A stretch of 64,000 nt of DNA from Oryzomonas sagensis (GCF_008802355.1 NZ_VZRA01000001.1:1172525-1236524); one strand, 5' to 3'. Shown: positions 1 through 9,434, numbered from the stretch's first letter. The notes: a model not told the origin generated them from the sequence alone. Numbers and translations: made by a program.

Positions 1-2
1 AT

Positions 3-320
3 CGTGAACCACGCTTACCCAATGCCTTTAGTTTTTCCAATACATCCTCAAATGACTTTTTCTCTCGCCAATGCAAAGAACGAGGCATAATTCCGCATCC
101 AGCAAGAATGCCAATGGGGTTGGCAGAATTTTTTATTCAGTATTTAACTGACCCTGATGATGTTGTCCTCGACCCGTTCGCTGGAAGCAACACAACGGGT
201 TATACTGCTGCCAGACTTGGCCGTAAATGGCTTTCAATTGACGCCAAAGAAGATTACGCCATTCAATCAAGGATTCGCTTTGAAGACCCCATACTATCAG
301 ATGGGCTACAGGAGGATTGA
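3..320 (+). CDS. DNA methyltransferase, C-terminal part (N4-cytosine/N6-adenine type)
   Basis: Only the last ~105 codons lie in the window; the frame is open from base 3. The fragment has the S-adenosylmethionine-binding motif I (DPFAGSNTTG, near base 180) followed by an ERK-like stretch (GRKWLSIDAKEDYA) at the very C-terminus. Having motif I last is the circular order of beta-class N4/N6 DNA methyltransferases, where the catalytic DPPY-type motif comes earlier and so lies outside the window. The stop at 318-320 is one base before the ATG of the HerA-like gene, whose ribosome-binding site sits inside this gene, so the two are very likely co-transcribed. The DNA is A+T-rich like the next two genes. 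The methylated base and recognition site cannot be inferred. Confidence 0.82.
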   Translation, partial: REPRLPNAFSFSNTSSNDFFSRQCKERGIIPHPARMPMGLAEFFIQYLTDPDDVVLDPFAGSNTTGYTAARLGRKWLSIDAKEDYAIQSRIRFEDPILSDGLQED

Positions 321-321
321 A

Positions 322-2361
322 ATGCCCGAAAGCATTATTAGTCTTTTAACCCAAGTTGATTTATTCAAGCGCAGACAAGAGAGTGAAGACCTTGTTTGGG
401 ATACAGGCTTGTTTGTGGGACGCCCCTTCAAGCTCAGTTATGGAAAGGCTGAAATTTTGGTCGCTGATGCGTGGAAGCAGCGAGCGGGGGGGATTCCGCA
501 GGGTTGTTTTCTTTTGGCATATTACGACAACGAGCCTTCCGACTCTTCTGCTTTTGAAGCGATTCTACTGCGGGTTATACAACCTACTAGCCTTCCGACA
601 GACTCAACAGTTATTAGCAGCATGGTTGAATACTATAAGGATAATATCCGTACCGGCACTAACGCTCGTTCACAACTTGACACATTTACCCGGTACGAAT
701 TTTCCTTTAGTGCTCTGGAATGCTCCGTATTGGGGTCCTTTTACAAGGATGAGAATGGTAATGGGAAAATAAGGTTTGGGGCAGACCTGGAAAACTTTTT
801 TAGTGCCCATAACTATTCAATTATCAAGCCGTCTCCTGAAATCCTCAAATCAATCGTGAATTATCGTGAAAGTGGCGCTCCGGGTGGAACTGGCGATATT
901 CGCATCGGCAAGGTCAGGTATAGTTCCAGCCGGCGACGCCAACAATCAGAGGAGGTTGTGCCAGTATATGTTCAGGCCCCTGATTTTGCGGGAAAACGAA
1001 CAGCCCTGTTTGGCATGACCAGAACAGGAAAATCCAATACAGTCAAAAAGATTATACAGGCGTGCGTTGAAATGAGTGAAAGCGCCCCGCTGGTCCTCGA
1101 CCAAAGCCAAGAATCAACAGCAGAAGTCCTCAAACCGCTTACTGAAAACAATACCCCCAAGTATCCAATTGGCCAGATAATTTTTGACATAAATGGAGAA
1201 TATGCTAATCCAAATTTGCAGGACCAAGGCACCGCCATTTTTGACATGTATCGTAACAAAACAGTACGATATTCAACCGTTGAAAAAGGTGACGACTTCA
1301 AGGTGATGAAGGTCAATTTTTATAATGAAGCAGGCACAGGGTTTGAGCTTGTAAAATCCTATCCAACAATTGCCGATGATACAACTCGCTTTGTAACAAA
1401 CTTTAAAAATGTAATTTTGGAAAAGCCTGAAGATTATGATTCCAATAGATCTGCAAAAGAAAGGCATGACAGAAGGGTAGCGGCCTATTTTTGCTGTCTC
1501 TATCGTGCTGAATTTCCGGCTCCAAGAAATTTTAAGGTGAAATTCACTGCAAATGAAAAAGTTAGAGAAGCCGTAAATCCAAATATTGACCCGGCTAATG
1601 GGTTGTCACTGGAGGATGCCTCAAACTGGTGGGATAAGCTGTGGGAAGTCTATCCAAGCGCTCCATGCTTCGAGGAATATAAGCGTACCAAACAAAAAGA
1701 ATGGGCAGATGACGATTTAAAAGCGGTTTTAACAATTTTGACTAGAAAGCGTGACCCAGGAACTGGGAGATCTGATTGCGCTGGTTTCCGAATCCTTAAA
1801 AATGTTAAAGATCAGCACACTTCTCAGACACAGGAACCGTTCGACCAAGACATTCTTAAGCAATTGCGGGCAGGTAAAATTGTTATTGTTGATTTGTCTT
1901 TAGGGGAAGAAAGTGTTCAGAGAATGTTTTCTGAGCGTATAACCAGAAAAATATTCCAAGACAGCATGAGTCGATTTACAAGTACAAAGCCAAACAATTT
2001 CATACAGTTCTACTTCGAAGAAGCACATAATCTCTTTCCCAAAAAAGAAGATAAAGATTTGTCCCAGATTTACAACAGGCTGGCCAAGGAGGGTGCAAAA
2101 CTCAACCTCGGTCTTATTTATGCTACACAGGAAGTTAGTTCAATAAGTAGCAATATCCTGAAGGCAACGCAGAACTGGTTTATCTCCCATCTTAATAATG
2201 ATGATGAAATCAGAGAATTGAGAAAATATTACGACTTCAGCGACTTTGCGGAAAGCTTGATACGTTTTAGCCAGGATACCGACAAAGGTTTTATCCGTAT
2301 GAAAACCTACAGTAACCCCTTCGTCATTCCAGTACAGGTTGACCGATTTCCTTCTGATTAA
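322..2361 (+). CDS. HerA-like DNA-translocating ATPase (DUF87/FtsK-HerA family)
   Basis: About 679 residues. The ATG at 322 is preferred over an upstream in-frame ATG at 157 because GGAGG lies just before it (311-315) and the earlier start would overlap the methyltransferase deeply. Walker A (GMTRTGKSNT) is near residue 230, a FDINGEYAN motif typical of HerA/DUF87 proteins follows about 70 residues later, and a Walker B-like FYFEEAHNLF is near residue 564; a late GLIYATQE is the sensor-like motif. HerA hexamers pump DNA and work with a NurA nuclease in archaeal end resection; bacterial homologues often sit in defence loci. The next gene is NurA-like, 20 bp downstream. Role in phage defence is inferred from context only. 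Confidence 0.85.
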   Translation: MPESIISLLTQVDLFKRRQESEDLVWDTGLFVGRPFKLSYGKAEILVADAWKQRAGGIPQGCFLLAYYDNEPSDSSAFEAILLRVIQPTSLPTDSTVISSMVEYYKDNIRTGTNARSQLDTFTRYEFSFSALECSVLGSFYKDENGNGKIRFGADLENFFSAHNYSIIKPSPEILKSIVNYRESGAPGGTGDIRIGKVRYSSSRRRQQSEEVVPVYVQAPDFAGKRTALFGMTRTGKSNTVKKIIQACVEMSESAPLVLDQSQESTAEVLKPLTENNTPKYPIGQIIFDINGEYANPNLQDQGTAIFDMYRNKTVRYSTVEKGDDFKVMKVNFYNEAGTGFELVKSYPTIADDTTRFVTNFKNVILEKPEDYDSNRSAKERHDRRVAAYFCCLYRAEFPAPRNFKVKFTANEKVREAVNPNIDPANGLSLEDASNWWDKLWEVYPSAPCFEEYKRTKQKEWADDDLKAVLTILTRKRDPGTGRSDCAGFRILKNVKDQHTSQTQEPFDQDILKQLRAGKIVIVDLSLGEESVQRMFSERITRKIFQDSMSRFTSTKPNNFIQFYFEEAHNLFPKKEDKDLSQIYNRLAKEGAKLNLGLIYATQEVSSISSNILKATQNWFISHLNNDDEIRELRKYYDFSDFAESLIRFSQDTDKGFIRMKTYSNPFVIPVQVDRFPSD

Positions 2362-2381
2362 GCTTAAGCCTGGAGGCTTCA

Positions 2382-3731
2382 ATGTCATACTCAGCAGGTC
2401 GCCGACCTTACGAGGCAGCGAGCAAGGCTTCCCACCACCACATTATTAATGATTCAGCCGTTCAATCTCTGATGGGGCGAATCTATATGCCACGTCGGGA
2501 CGATGCAATAAATCCTCTGGATATTTGTTGTGACTACTTGCCACCTCAAACCAATCCTGTAGAGGCCGTTATTGCTGTTGATGGTGGCTATACAGAAGTT
2601 GTTGTTGAACAAAAGTATCCTTCAAGGCTTATTCACTTCCTTCAGTTCGGGGCATTGATGTTCAAGACTGACGATCTGAGAACTTTGGAAAGAGCGCCTT
2701 TTATTGCACCTGAAGACATGAGCAAACTAAAAAATATTCAGCGACTCAAATTAGCACTTCCAACAAAGGGTATTCGGCTTGATGAAGAAATAACTCTCAA
2801 GGGATCAATTCTCAAAACAATTTATGAGTTTTTTCGAGATAACAACCTCGCTGAAGCTCAAAGTCTTCTTGATACATTGGCTTGGTTTATTTTCAGACGG
2901 TATAAGGGCGGGCAAAGGCAAGATGAAGATAAAAAATGGGTCTTAGCTACTAATCCGTTAAGTCCAACAGGTGAAAGGGTTACTTTGATTGAGTCTCAGA
3001 TGGACTCCGATTACACCTTCCCATGTCCTGAAACGGGTGGACGTATCTTTCTGACGGATGTTTTCCGGTTACATGAAGTCATCGACGAGGAAACAGGGGC
3101 GGGTGGTATCCTGGGTTATCTGGTTAATGCAATCGAGCATCTGATTATTGTTCATCTTGTGCGAAACCTGCTATTACGCCAGCCGGATGTGTTGCAGAAG
3201 GTGTTTTTTATTAAAGATGGGCCAACTGGCTTATTTGGTCAGACAGCAAGACTCCACGAACCCATGAGAGATCTTGTAACTTGGCTTCTTGACAGTCATA
3301 ATATCTATCTTGCAGGTTTTGAAAAAAGCGGTGCATTCGTTGAGCATGCACAAGCCATCCAGCAAATAATCCCTTCGGGTAAAGTAATCATACTGACAGA
3401 CGATTATATTTACCGCCATATTTTACCTGGAAATCCTGATCCTACAGATCCCCCTTATGCTTCAACATCAAATTATGGCCATAAGGTCATTTTTAAAACT
3501 CCTGCTGGTCAAATGCATGTTGTCTCTATCCCTGTCAAGGAATTGAAAAAACAGCCGTCTGTTAATGACATTCCAAACTTACAAGCCATTTTGGCAAACG
3601 TAGAGTTGTTACATTGCGACATGTACGATTCAGCCCTTTTCCCTGTTGCACTTGTCAATAAGCTTGTTAGTCTTTCTGCATATCCGAGTCAGAGAATACT
3701 TCAAAAGTTCGCTACAAGCTCAATTGGATGA
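2382..3731 (+). CDS. NurA-like nuclease domain protein
   Basis: 449 residues, starting 20 bp after the HerA-like gene with a GGAGG-containing site (2371-2375). The pattern fits the NurA fold: an early acidic motif AVDGGYTEV near residue 64, a second FFIKDGPTG near residue 276 in the place of the conserved DG motif, and LTDDYIYRH near residue 337. NurA is a 5'-to-3' exonuclease/ssDNA endonuclease that docks on HerA. Together with the methyltransferase end upstream it suggests a modification plus restriction-like set. The assignment rests on the HerA pairing and these acidic motifs; overall similarity could not be measured. Base composition is A+T-rich, unlike the chromosome that follows. Confidence 0.7.
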   Translation: MSYSAGRRPYEAASKASHHHIINDSAVQSLMGRIYMPRRDDAINPLDICCDYLPPQTNPVEAVIAVDGGYTEVVVEQKYPSRLIHFLQFGALMFKTDDLRTLERAPFIAPEDMSKLKNIQRLKLALPTKGIRLDEEITLKGSILKTIYEFFRDNNLAEAQSLLDTLAWFIFRRYKGGQRQDEDKKWVLATNPLSPTGERVTLIESQMDSDYTFPCPETGGRIFLTDVFRLHEVIDEETGAGGILGYLVNAIEHLIIVHLVRNLLLRQPDVLQKVFFIKDGPTGLFGQTARLHEPMRDLVTWLLDSHNIYLAGFEKSGAFVEHAQAIQQIIPSGKVIILTDDYIYRHILPGNPDPTDPPYASTSNYGHKVIFKTPAGQMHVVSIPVKELKKQPSVNDIPNLQAILANVELLHCDMYDSALFPVALVNKLVSLSAYPSQRILQKFATSSIG

Positions 3732-3742
3732 TTAATCTCTGA

Positions 3743-3832
3743 GGGTGCAATTCCCCGCCTCTTGGGGCGATTGATGCACCCGATAAGGTTATTGATACCC
3801 CGCTGCTTGCGGCGGGGTGATTTATTTTTCAG
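3743..3832 (+). terminator. Nested hairpins and intrinsic terminator at the island edge
   Basis: Two structures follow the NurA-like stop. The first is GGGTGCA (3743-3749) pairing with TGCACCC (3775-3781) around an inner CCCC/GGGG hairpin. The second, about 3797-3818, pairs ACCCCGC with GCGGGGT and is followed by a T-rich tail (GATTTATTTTTC), a normal rho-independent terminator. The A+T-rich DNA ends here and the G+C-rich chromosome begins. Confidence 0.75.
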
Positions 3833-3868
3833 GTCAAGTAGACACTCTGACCTTCCCCCTGTGGCAAA

Positions 3869-5575
3869 CTACACCACCAGCACCCGCAGCCCCCGCCCCG
3901 TCCCGGAGGCGTACACGAAGGTAATCCCCACCGCCCCGTTCTTCCACTCCTCGCAACGATAATCCCTTAAAAACGTACAGCGGAAGGCCTTTACCCGGCT
4001 GTCCGCCGGCAGGTCCGGGGGATTGGGCAGGTCGCGCAGGGCCGGCCAGGTGCAGTCCGCCTGGCGTTCGGCGGCAAAGGAGGGGAGCTTGCCCATGAGC
4101 GGCATCTCGTGGCGGCAATAGTCGAAGAAGAGCGCGTCGTGCAGCAGACGCCGCGTTGCGTCGTCTACCAGCGGCTCCGCCAGACGGGCGAACAGTTCGT
4201 ACACGCGCCGGGTGGAGAGGCCGGAGAGGTTGTCGTTGCCCGCCTGCCGCGCCAGGCGGTCGAAGAGGGAGGCGGTGTCGATGGTGCGCCGCAAGAGCGC
4301 CAGCGTCGCGGTAAAGCCGTCGTGGTTGTAAAACAGGTCCAGCAGGCGCCCGATGGTTTCGATGCGGCTGATGTCGGCAAAGGCGAGCCACGGGTTGCGC
4401 AGGATCGTGTAGGGGGGGAACCCGGAAAAATGGTAGTCGTCCCGGCTGGCGATCTCCCGCATGGCAGAGCCCTTGAGCACCTTGAGCGGTTCGATCTGGA
4501 TCATGTGCGGGTTCAGGTCGGCCACGGCGCGCAGGGAGGCGAGAAAGCCGGTGAAGTCCTCGCCCGGCAGCCCGGCGATCAGGTCCAGGTGCAGTTCGAT
4601 GTTGGTCTCGGCCCGCAGGCGGCGGACGGCGTCGAAGATGCGGCCCAGGTCCGTTTTGCGGCCGACCCGCAGCAGGGTGGTTTCCGAGGCCGACTGGACG
4701 CCGATCTCGAAGCGGAACGTGTCGGGGGGGACGCGCTTCAGCAGGTCCAGGTTCGCATCGGTCAACAGGTCGGCGGAGATCTCGAAATGGAAGTGGCTGC
4801 CCCGGTTGTGCTCCAGGATGAATTCCCAGATCCGGTTGGCCCGCTGGGCGTCGAAGTTGAAGGTGCGGTCCACCAGCTTGATATTGGCCACCTTGTGCCC
4901 CATGAGGAGGGTCAGGTCGCTTTTGATGCGTTCCGGGCCAAAGGAACGGACGTGCCCCTCGGCGGCCGAGAGGCAGAAGGCGCAGGCAAAGGGGCAGCCG
5001 CGGGAGGTCTCGTAGTAGATCAGCGGTTTCTTCAGGTCCACCAGTCCCGCCTCGAAGGGGGAGGGGACCGTGTCCAGCTCCAGAAAATGTTTGCCGAGCG
5101 GGCCGGAGGTGATGTCGTCGCCGTCGCGGAAATACAGGTTGTCGATCTCCCCCAGGGAACGCTCCAGGAGATTGCTGCCGCCGTGCTCCATGAGGGTTGT
5201 GGTCAGCTGGTGGAAGACCCGCTCCCCCTCGCCCTTGACCACGAAGTCCACGGCCGGATTGTCGTGCATCAACTCGAAGATGTTGAAGGATGCCTCCGGG
5301 CCGCCCAGGACGATGCGCGTATCCGGTGCGATCTTTTTGATGTCGGAGGCGATACGCAGGGTCTTTTCGATATTCCAGATGTAGCAGGAAAAGGCCACCA
5401 TGTCCGCCTGTTCGGACATGATATGGCGCAAGAGCTGTTCGCGCGGCTCGTTGGTGGTCCACTCCCGGATGACGACCGCTACGCCGGGGATGGTGCGGCA
5501 GTATGCCGCCAGACAGGGGAGCGCCAGGGAGGCGTGGGAGTATTTGGCGTGGAGCGTGGTAAAGAGGATTTTCAT
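3869..5575 (-). CDS. B12-binding radical SAM protein
   Basis: 568 residues. The N-terminal ~140 residues look like a cobalamin-binding Rossmann domain (LGGPEASFNIFE; later VVKGEGERVF). The radical SAM cluster motif C-x3-C-x2-C is CPFACAFC near residue 194, preceded by YYETSRG as in B12-dependent radical SAM enzymes, and the barrel contains DLIAGLPGED. The C-terminal third probably corresponds to DUF4080. Members of this large class do methylations and other radical chemistry; the substrate here is unknown. The start lies one base past the stop of the CapA-like gene, so the two form an operon. A T at the end of the next gene's terminator region marks the end of the cluster. Confidence 0.85.
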   Translation of the reverse strand: MKILFTTLHAKYSHASLALPCLAAYCRTIPGVAVVIREWTTNEPREQLLRHIMSEQADMVAFSCYIWNIEKTLRIASDIKKIAPDTRIVLGGPEASFNIFELMHDNPAVDFVVKGEGERVFHQLTTTLMEHGGSNLLERSLGEIDNLYFRDGDDITSGPLGKHFLELDTVPSPFEAGLVDLKKPLIYYETSRGCPFACAFCLSAAEGHVRSFGPERIKSDLTLLMGHKVANIKLVDRTFNFDAQRANRIWEFILEHNRGSHFHFEISADLLTDANLDLLKRVPPDTFRFEIGVQSASETTLLRVGRKTDLGRIFDAVRRLRAETNIELHLDLIAGLPGEDFTGFLASLRAVADLNPHMIQIEPLKVLKGSAMREIASRDDYHFSGFPPYTILRNPWLAFADISRIETIGRLLDLFYNHDGFTATLALLRRTIDTASLFDRLARQAGNDNLSGLSTRRVYELFARLAEPLVDDATRRLLHDALFFDYCRHEMPLMGKLPSFAAERQADCTWPALRDLPNPPDLPADSRVKAFRCTFLRDYRCEEWKNGAVGITFVYASGTGRGLRVLVV

Positions 5576-5576
5576 G

Positions 5577-6602
5577 TCAGAAACTCACAAAGTATGACTT
5601 GTCGTGGGATTTGATCTCTGTTGTAAGCGCTTTCGACAGGGAATTCAATCGTTCTATGACGCTTGCGGCCGGTTTCCCCGACAACAGCCGGGGCTGAAAC
5701 CCTACCCGTCGGTAGAGTACGTCCAGCGGCAGTATTTCCGCCTCGCGCCGCGTGTCGTCCAGGCGCAGGCGGATGATGACGCTCTGGTCGGCTGTCCTGC
5801 TCGTGCTGGCAAAGGTGAAGTTGCCCAGGCTGTAGAAGATGATGCCCTTTTCGTAACGCTCGATGCCCTGCAGCACATGGGGGTGGTGCCCGATGATCAC
5901 GTCCGCGCCCGCGTCGATGGCCTTGTGGGCGATGCTGCGTTGAAAGGGGGTCGGCGTGGCCTGCCCCTCCTTGCCCCAATGGAAGGAGACGATCACGTAA
6001 TCCGCCTCCCTGCGCGCCTTGGCAATATCGGGGGTAAAGATGGTGTCGTAGCCCGGTGCGGTTCCGGGGCGCTGCCGGGCGGCGAAAAACTCCACCGGCT
6101 GGGTCAGGGAATAGCCCAGAAAGGCGATCTTTTTCCCCTTGACGGTAAAGAGCGCCATCCTGCGCGCCTCGGCCAGGTTCTCGCCGGCGCCGATCCAGGT
6201 GATGTCGGCCGTCTCCAGGTTGGCCATGGTCTCGGTCAAAGCCGCGGCGCCGAAATCCATGCTGTGGTTGTTCGCCAGGGTGACCAGGTTGAAGCCCGCC
6301 GTGCGCACGGCCCTGGCCACCTCCGGCTCGGCCCGGAAGCGGAATTTTTTGGTGGTGAATTCTCTCCCCCGGTTCGCGATGGGGGATTCCAGGTTTGCCA
6401 GGTTGATGTCGCTCCCGGCCAGGGCCGCCGTCACCCCGCCAAAGGGGTGGTCGTACCCCTTGCTCTTCAGGAACGGTGCCCACCGGCCGGCCAGCATGAT
6501 GTCGCCGACCGCGCCGATGACGATCTCCTGGCCATGGACGCACAGCGGCATGGCGACGAGCAGGATTGCGGTTAGTATGGCGAGGGCTGATATCCGTTTC
6601 AT
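5577..6602 (-). CDS. CapA-family metallophosphoesterase-like protein
   Basis: 341 residues with an N-terminal signal peptide (hydrophobic core ALAILTAILLVAMPL, then HGQE). The body has the CapA/PgsA signatures: GDIMLAG near residue 35, NLANLESPI near residue 70, LANNHSMDFG, FHWGKEG, GADVIIGHHPHVLQGIE and FYSLGNFTFA. CapA-like proteins contain a calcineurin-like fold and are known from poly-gamma-glutamate capsule export, but many bacteria carry them without capsule genes, as here. It is the first gene of a two-gene minus-strand unit with the radical SAM gene. Exported location is likely; the true substrate is unknown. Confidence 0.85.
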   Translation of the reverse strand: MKRISALAILTAILLVAMPLCVHGQEIVIGAVGDIMLAGRWAPFLKSKGYDHPFGGVTAALAGSDINLANLESPIANRGREFTTKKFRFRAEPEVARAVRTAGFNLVTLANNHSMDFGAAALTETMANLETADITWIGAGENLAEARRMALFTVKGKKIAFLGYSLTQPVEFFAARQRPGTAPGYDTIFTPDIAKARREADYVIVSFHWGKEGQATPTPFQRSIAHKAIDAGADVIIGHHPHVLQGIERYEKGIIFYSLGNFTFASTSRTADQSVIIRLRLDDTRREAEILPLDVLYRRVGFQPRLLSGKPAASVIERLNSLSKALTTEIKSHDKSYFVSF

Positions 6603-6681
6603 GGGGCTCTTTTACATTGACGTAGGGCGATGCAGGTGCTAAAAAATACACTTTTAATCCCTAAAAATAAAGGTGTTTCAG

Positions 6682-7950
6682 ATGCTTGACATGAAATTTA
6701 TCCGTGAAAACCTGGACGAGGCCGAACGCCGTCTGGCTACCCGCGGGGGCGCTCCCTACCTGGAACGGTTCCGTAACCTGGATGAGCGGCGCCTCGCGCT
6801 GCTTCGGGAGGGCGAATCGCTCAAGGCCGTCAAGAATAGCGTCTCCGAGGAGATCGGCAAGGTCAAGGACAAGAGCCTGGTTCAGGACAAGATCCTGGAG
6901 ATGCGCGAGGTGTCCGGCAGGATCAAGGCGCTGGACGAGGAACTCAAACAGGTGGATGACGAGTTGACCGGCGTCCTCATGACCGTGCCCAACCTGCCCG
7001 ACCCCACAACGCCGCTGGGGAGATCGGAAAACGACAACGTGGTGGTCAGGAACTGGGGCGAGCCGAAGCCGCTCGATTTCCCGGCCAAGCCCCATTGGGA
7101 GATCGGCGAGGGACTGGGCATCTTGGATTTCGAACGGGCCGCCAAGATCACCGGCGCGCGCTTCACCCTCTACCGGGGCGCCGGGGCGCGCCTGGAACGC
7201 GCCCTGACCAGCTTCATGCTCGACCTGCATACGGAACAGCACGGTTATACGGAGGTGCTGCCCCCCTTCATGGTCAACCGCGACTCCATGACCGCCACCG
7301 GCCAGCTGCCCAAGTTCGAGGAAGACCTGTTCAAGCTGGCGGACCCGGAATACTTCCTCATCCCCACGGCCGAGGTGCCGGTGACCAATATCCACCGGGG
7401 CGAGATCCTCAAGCGTTCCGACCTGCCGATCTGCTACACCGCCTATACCCCCTGTTTCCGGCGCGAGGCCGGTTCCTACGGCAAGGATACCCGCGGACTG
7501 ATCCGGCAGCACCAGTTCAACAAGGTGGAGCTGGTCAAGTTCACCCACCCCTCCGAGTCGGCGACCGAGTTGGAAAAGCTGACGGCCAACGCGGAAAAGG
7601 TCCTGCAACTGCTGGAACTCCCCTACCGGGTGATGGCCCTGTGCAGCGGCGACATCGGCTTTTCCGCCGCCAAGACCTATGACCTGGAGGTCTGGCTGCC
7701 GGGGCAGAGCTGCTACCGCGAGATCTCCTCATGCAGCACCTTCGGCGATTTCCAGGCGCGGCGGGCCGGTATCCGTTTCCGCGAGGACGAAAAGGCCAAG
7801 CCGGAGTTCGTCCACACCTTGAACGGCTCGGGCCTGGCCGTAGGCCGGACCGTGGTGGCCGTGCTGGAGAACTACCAGCAGGCGGACGGCTCGGTGCTCG
7901 TCCCTGCCGTGCTGCGCCCCTACATGGGGGGGCTGGAGCGGATCGCCTGA
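6682..7950 (+). CDS. serS: Seryl-tRNA synthetase
   Basis: 422 residues, charging tRNA-Ser. The ATG at 6682 ([10 protein letters not shown], the usual SerRS start) is preferred to a GTG at 6673, which would overlap the AAAGG ribosome-binding site. The N-terminal ~110 residues form the long helical arm that grips the tRNA-Ser variable loop. Class II motif 2 ([15 protein letters not shown]) is near residue 250 and motif 3 ([10 protein letters not shown]) near residue 388. The gene is followed directly by a tRNA-Ser gene with its own promoter, an apt pairing of enzyme and substrate. Confidence 0.97.
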   Translation: MLDMKFIRENLDEAERRLATRGGAPYLERFRNLDERRLALLREGESLKAVKNSVSEEIGKVKDKSLVQDKILEMREVSGRIKALDEELKQVDDELTGVLMTVPNLPDPTTPLGRSENDNVVVRNWGEPKPLDFPAKPHWEIGEGLGILDFERAAKITGARFTLYRGAGARLERALTSFMLDLHTEQHGYTEVLPPFMVNRDSMTATGQLPKFEEDLFKLADPEYFLIPTAEVPVTNIHRGEILKRSDLPICYTAYTPCFRREAGSYGKDTRGLIRQHQFNKVELVKFTHPSESATELEKLTANAEKVLQLLELPYRVMALCSGDIGFSAAKTYDLEVWLPGQSCYREISSCSTFGDFQARRAGIRFREDEKAKPEFVHTLNGSGLAVGRTVVAVLENYQQADGSVLVPAVLRPYMGGLERIA

Positions 7951-7956
7951 TACCCT

Positions 7957-7985
7957 TTGAATTTCGGGGGAGAGTATGCTATAGA
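7957..7985 (+). promoter_or_regulatory. Sigma-70 promoter of tRNA-Ser
   Basis: TTGAAT (7957-7962), a 17-bp spacer and TATAGA (7980-7985). Transcription would start near 7992, about a dozen bases before the tRNA. Confidence 0.7.
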
Positions 7986-8003
7986 AATTGAACTTGAGTG
8001 TCT

Positions 8004-8091
8004 GGAAGGGTGGCCGAGTGGTTTAAGGCAGCGGTCTTGAAAACCGCCGAGGTGCAAGCCTCCGTGAGTTCGAATCTCACCCTTTCCGCCA
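8004..8091 (+). tRNA. tRNA-Ser, anticodon UGA
   Basis: 88 nt including an encoded CCA (8089-8091). The acceptor stem GGAAGGG pairs with CCTTTCC (one G-U), with discriminator G. The anticodon arm is GCGGT/ACCGC around CTTGAAA, giving anticodon TGA at 8038-8040, which reads UCN serine codons. The long variable arm (about 8049-8062) is the class II tRNA hallmark of tRNA-Ser, and the T arm carries GTTCGAATC. It lies about 50 bp after serS. Confidence 0.97.
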
Positions 8092-8120
8092 TAACCATTT
8101 AAAACCATTTGGTTTTTAAA

Positions 8121-8156
8121 AAGGGGTCGTGAGCCGCAGCTCATGACCCCTATTTG
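8121..8156. terminator. Bidirectional hairpin between tRNA-Ser and the MFS gene
   Basis: AGGGGTC-G-TGAG and CTCA-T-GACCCCT form a strong stem with loop CCGCAG. It lies between two convergent transcription units; A-rich sequence on the left (TTTTTAAAA) and ATTTGTT on the right could serve as tails on either strand. Confidence 0.65.
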
Positions 8157-8193
8157 TTACTGCCGCAGCTGTTGACGTGAAGAGGTGGCTCGC

Positions 8194-9414
8194 TTAGACC
8201 ATCCGACTGATGGGGCGGGCCATGACAAGTACGGCGGTAAGACAAATGGTCGAGCAGACGGAGAGTGCCCTGGCAGCACCTACGGTCGTGGTCAGCAAGC
8301 CCATCAGGAAATGACCAAAGGGGGCCATGCCGATCAGCACGAGGGTATATATCCCCATGACCCGGCCGCGCAGGACGTCGGGACAGCGCCGCTGCAGCAG
8401 GCAACTGGTCAGTGCAAGCAGGAGGACGATCCCGGCGCCGATAAAGAGCAGCGCCAGCATGGAGGCGAAGTAGGCCTGCGAGCGTGCGAAGACCAGCAAG
8501 CAGACCGCAAATACCAGACCTGCAGCCACCAACAGTCGGCCCTTATGCGGCAATTCGCCTCGCAGGGCGATCACAACTGCTGCTGCCAGGGCGCCGGCGC
8601 CAGAGGAAGACCCTAGCATACCCAATCCTTGCGGACCGACGTGCAAGATACCATCGGCAAAAAACGGGAGCAACGGGACAAAGGGTATACCGAAAACGCT
8701 GAGTATCGCCACTAGGACAATGATTCGGGCAATGTCTTTTTCGGCGGCAACATAGCGCAGTCCGTCGTACAATTCATCCCGGTAGCTGTTGCGGGTTCCC
8801 TTCGCCTTTGCTGGTGGCGTGCCGGCGGCATGTTCCATGGCCAACAACGTGCCGATGCCAACCATAAAGCTGGCTGCATTCAGGTAAAAACATGTGGCGG
8901 TGCCCCAAGCGGCAATGATGCTTCCGGCCAGCAACGGCCCCATGATGCGGGTTGCGTTGAAAACAACGGCGTTTAGGGAAAGGGCGCTCAACAGGCATTC
9001 CGGTTGGACCAGCCTGCCCCACAGAGCCTGACGGGCCGGCAGGTCAAAAGCGTTGACCGTTCCCGTAATCAGGGACAGAACCACGATCCAGGGAGCCGTG
9101 ATCATTCCGTTTTGAGTCAGGAGACCCAACAATAGTGCCGGCAGCAACGCCACTGCTTGCGTGATGATCAAAAGCCGCCGCCGGTCGCCGCGGTCCGCCT
9201 GTGCCCCTCCCATGAGAGCCAACAGGGAAACGGGCGCAGTCAAGGCTACCGCCGAAAGCGCCAGCCAGAAGGGGGAGTGCGTCAGGCTGTAGATTAACCA
9301 GCCCTGGGCAACCGACTGCATCCAGGTGCCGGAAAGCGAGACCAGTTGCCCTCCCAGATAGAGGCGTACGTTACGTTCTTCCAGTATGGTGAGGCATGCT
9401 GGACGGCCCATCAT
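8194..9414 (-). CDS. MFS transporter (EntS/DHA3-like exporter)
   Basis: 406 residues, about 12 hydrophobic helices. The N-terminus (RNVRLYLGGQLVSLSGTWMQSVAQGWLIY) and the loop 2-3 motif (GGAQADRGDRRR) are typical of the 'transmembrane secretion effector' MFS group that includes the enterobactin exporter EntS and macrolide exporters. The ATG at 9414 follows an AGGGGGA site. It lies 61 bp downstream of the flavocytochrome gene on the same strand with a perfect hairpin between them, so it may be a weakly coupled last gene of the respiratory module or independent. The substrate cannot be told from sequence. Confidence 0.82.
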   Translation of the reverse strand: MMGRPACLTILEERNVRLYLGGQLVSLSGTWMQSVAQGWLIYSLTHSPFWLALSAVALTAPVSLLALMGGAQADRGDRRRLLIITQAVALLPALLLGLLTQNGMITAPWIVVLSLITGTVNAFDLPARQALWGRLVQPECLLSALSLNAVVFNATRIMGPLLAGSIIAAWGTATCFYLNAASFMVGIGTLLAMEHAAGTPPAKAKGTRNSYRDELYDGLRYVAAEKDIARIIVLVAILSVFGIPFVPLLPFFADGILHVGPQGLGMLGSSSGAGALAAAVVIALRGELPHKGRLLVAAGLVFAVCLLVFARSQAYFASMLALLFIGAGIVLLLALTSCLLQRRCPDVLRGRVMGIYTLVLIGMAPFGHFLMGLLTTTVGAARALSVCSTICLTAVLVMARPISRMV

Positions 9415-9434
9415 GGTCCCCCTGCGATGGTTGC

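Noticed and set aside
4109-5614. Long plus-strand frame of 501 codons opposite the radical SAM gene
   Set aside because: It is the shadow of the G+C-rich minus-strand gene with radical SAM motifs; Gly/Val/Gln-rich with no motif.
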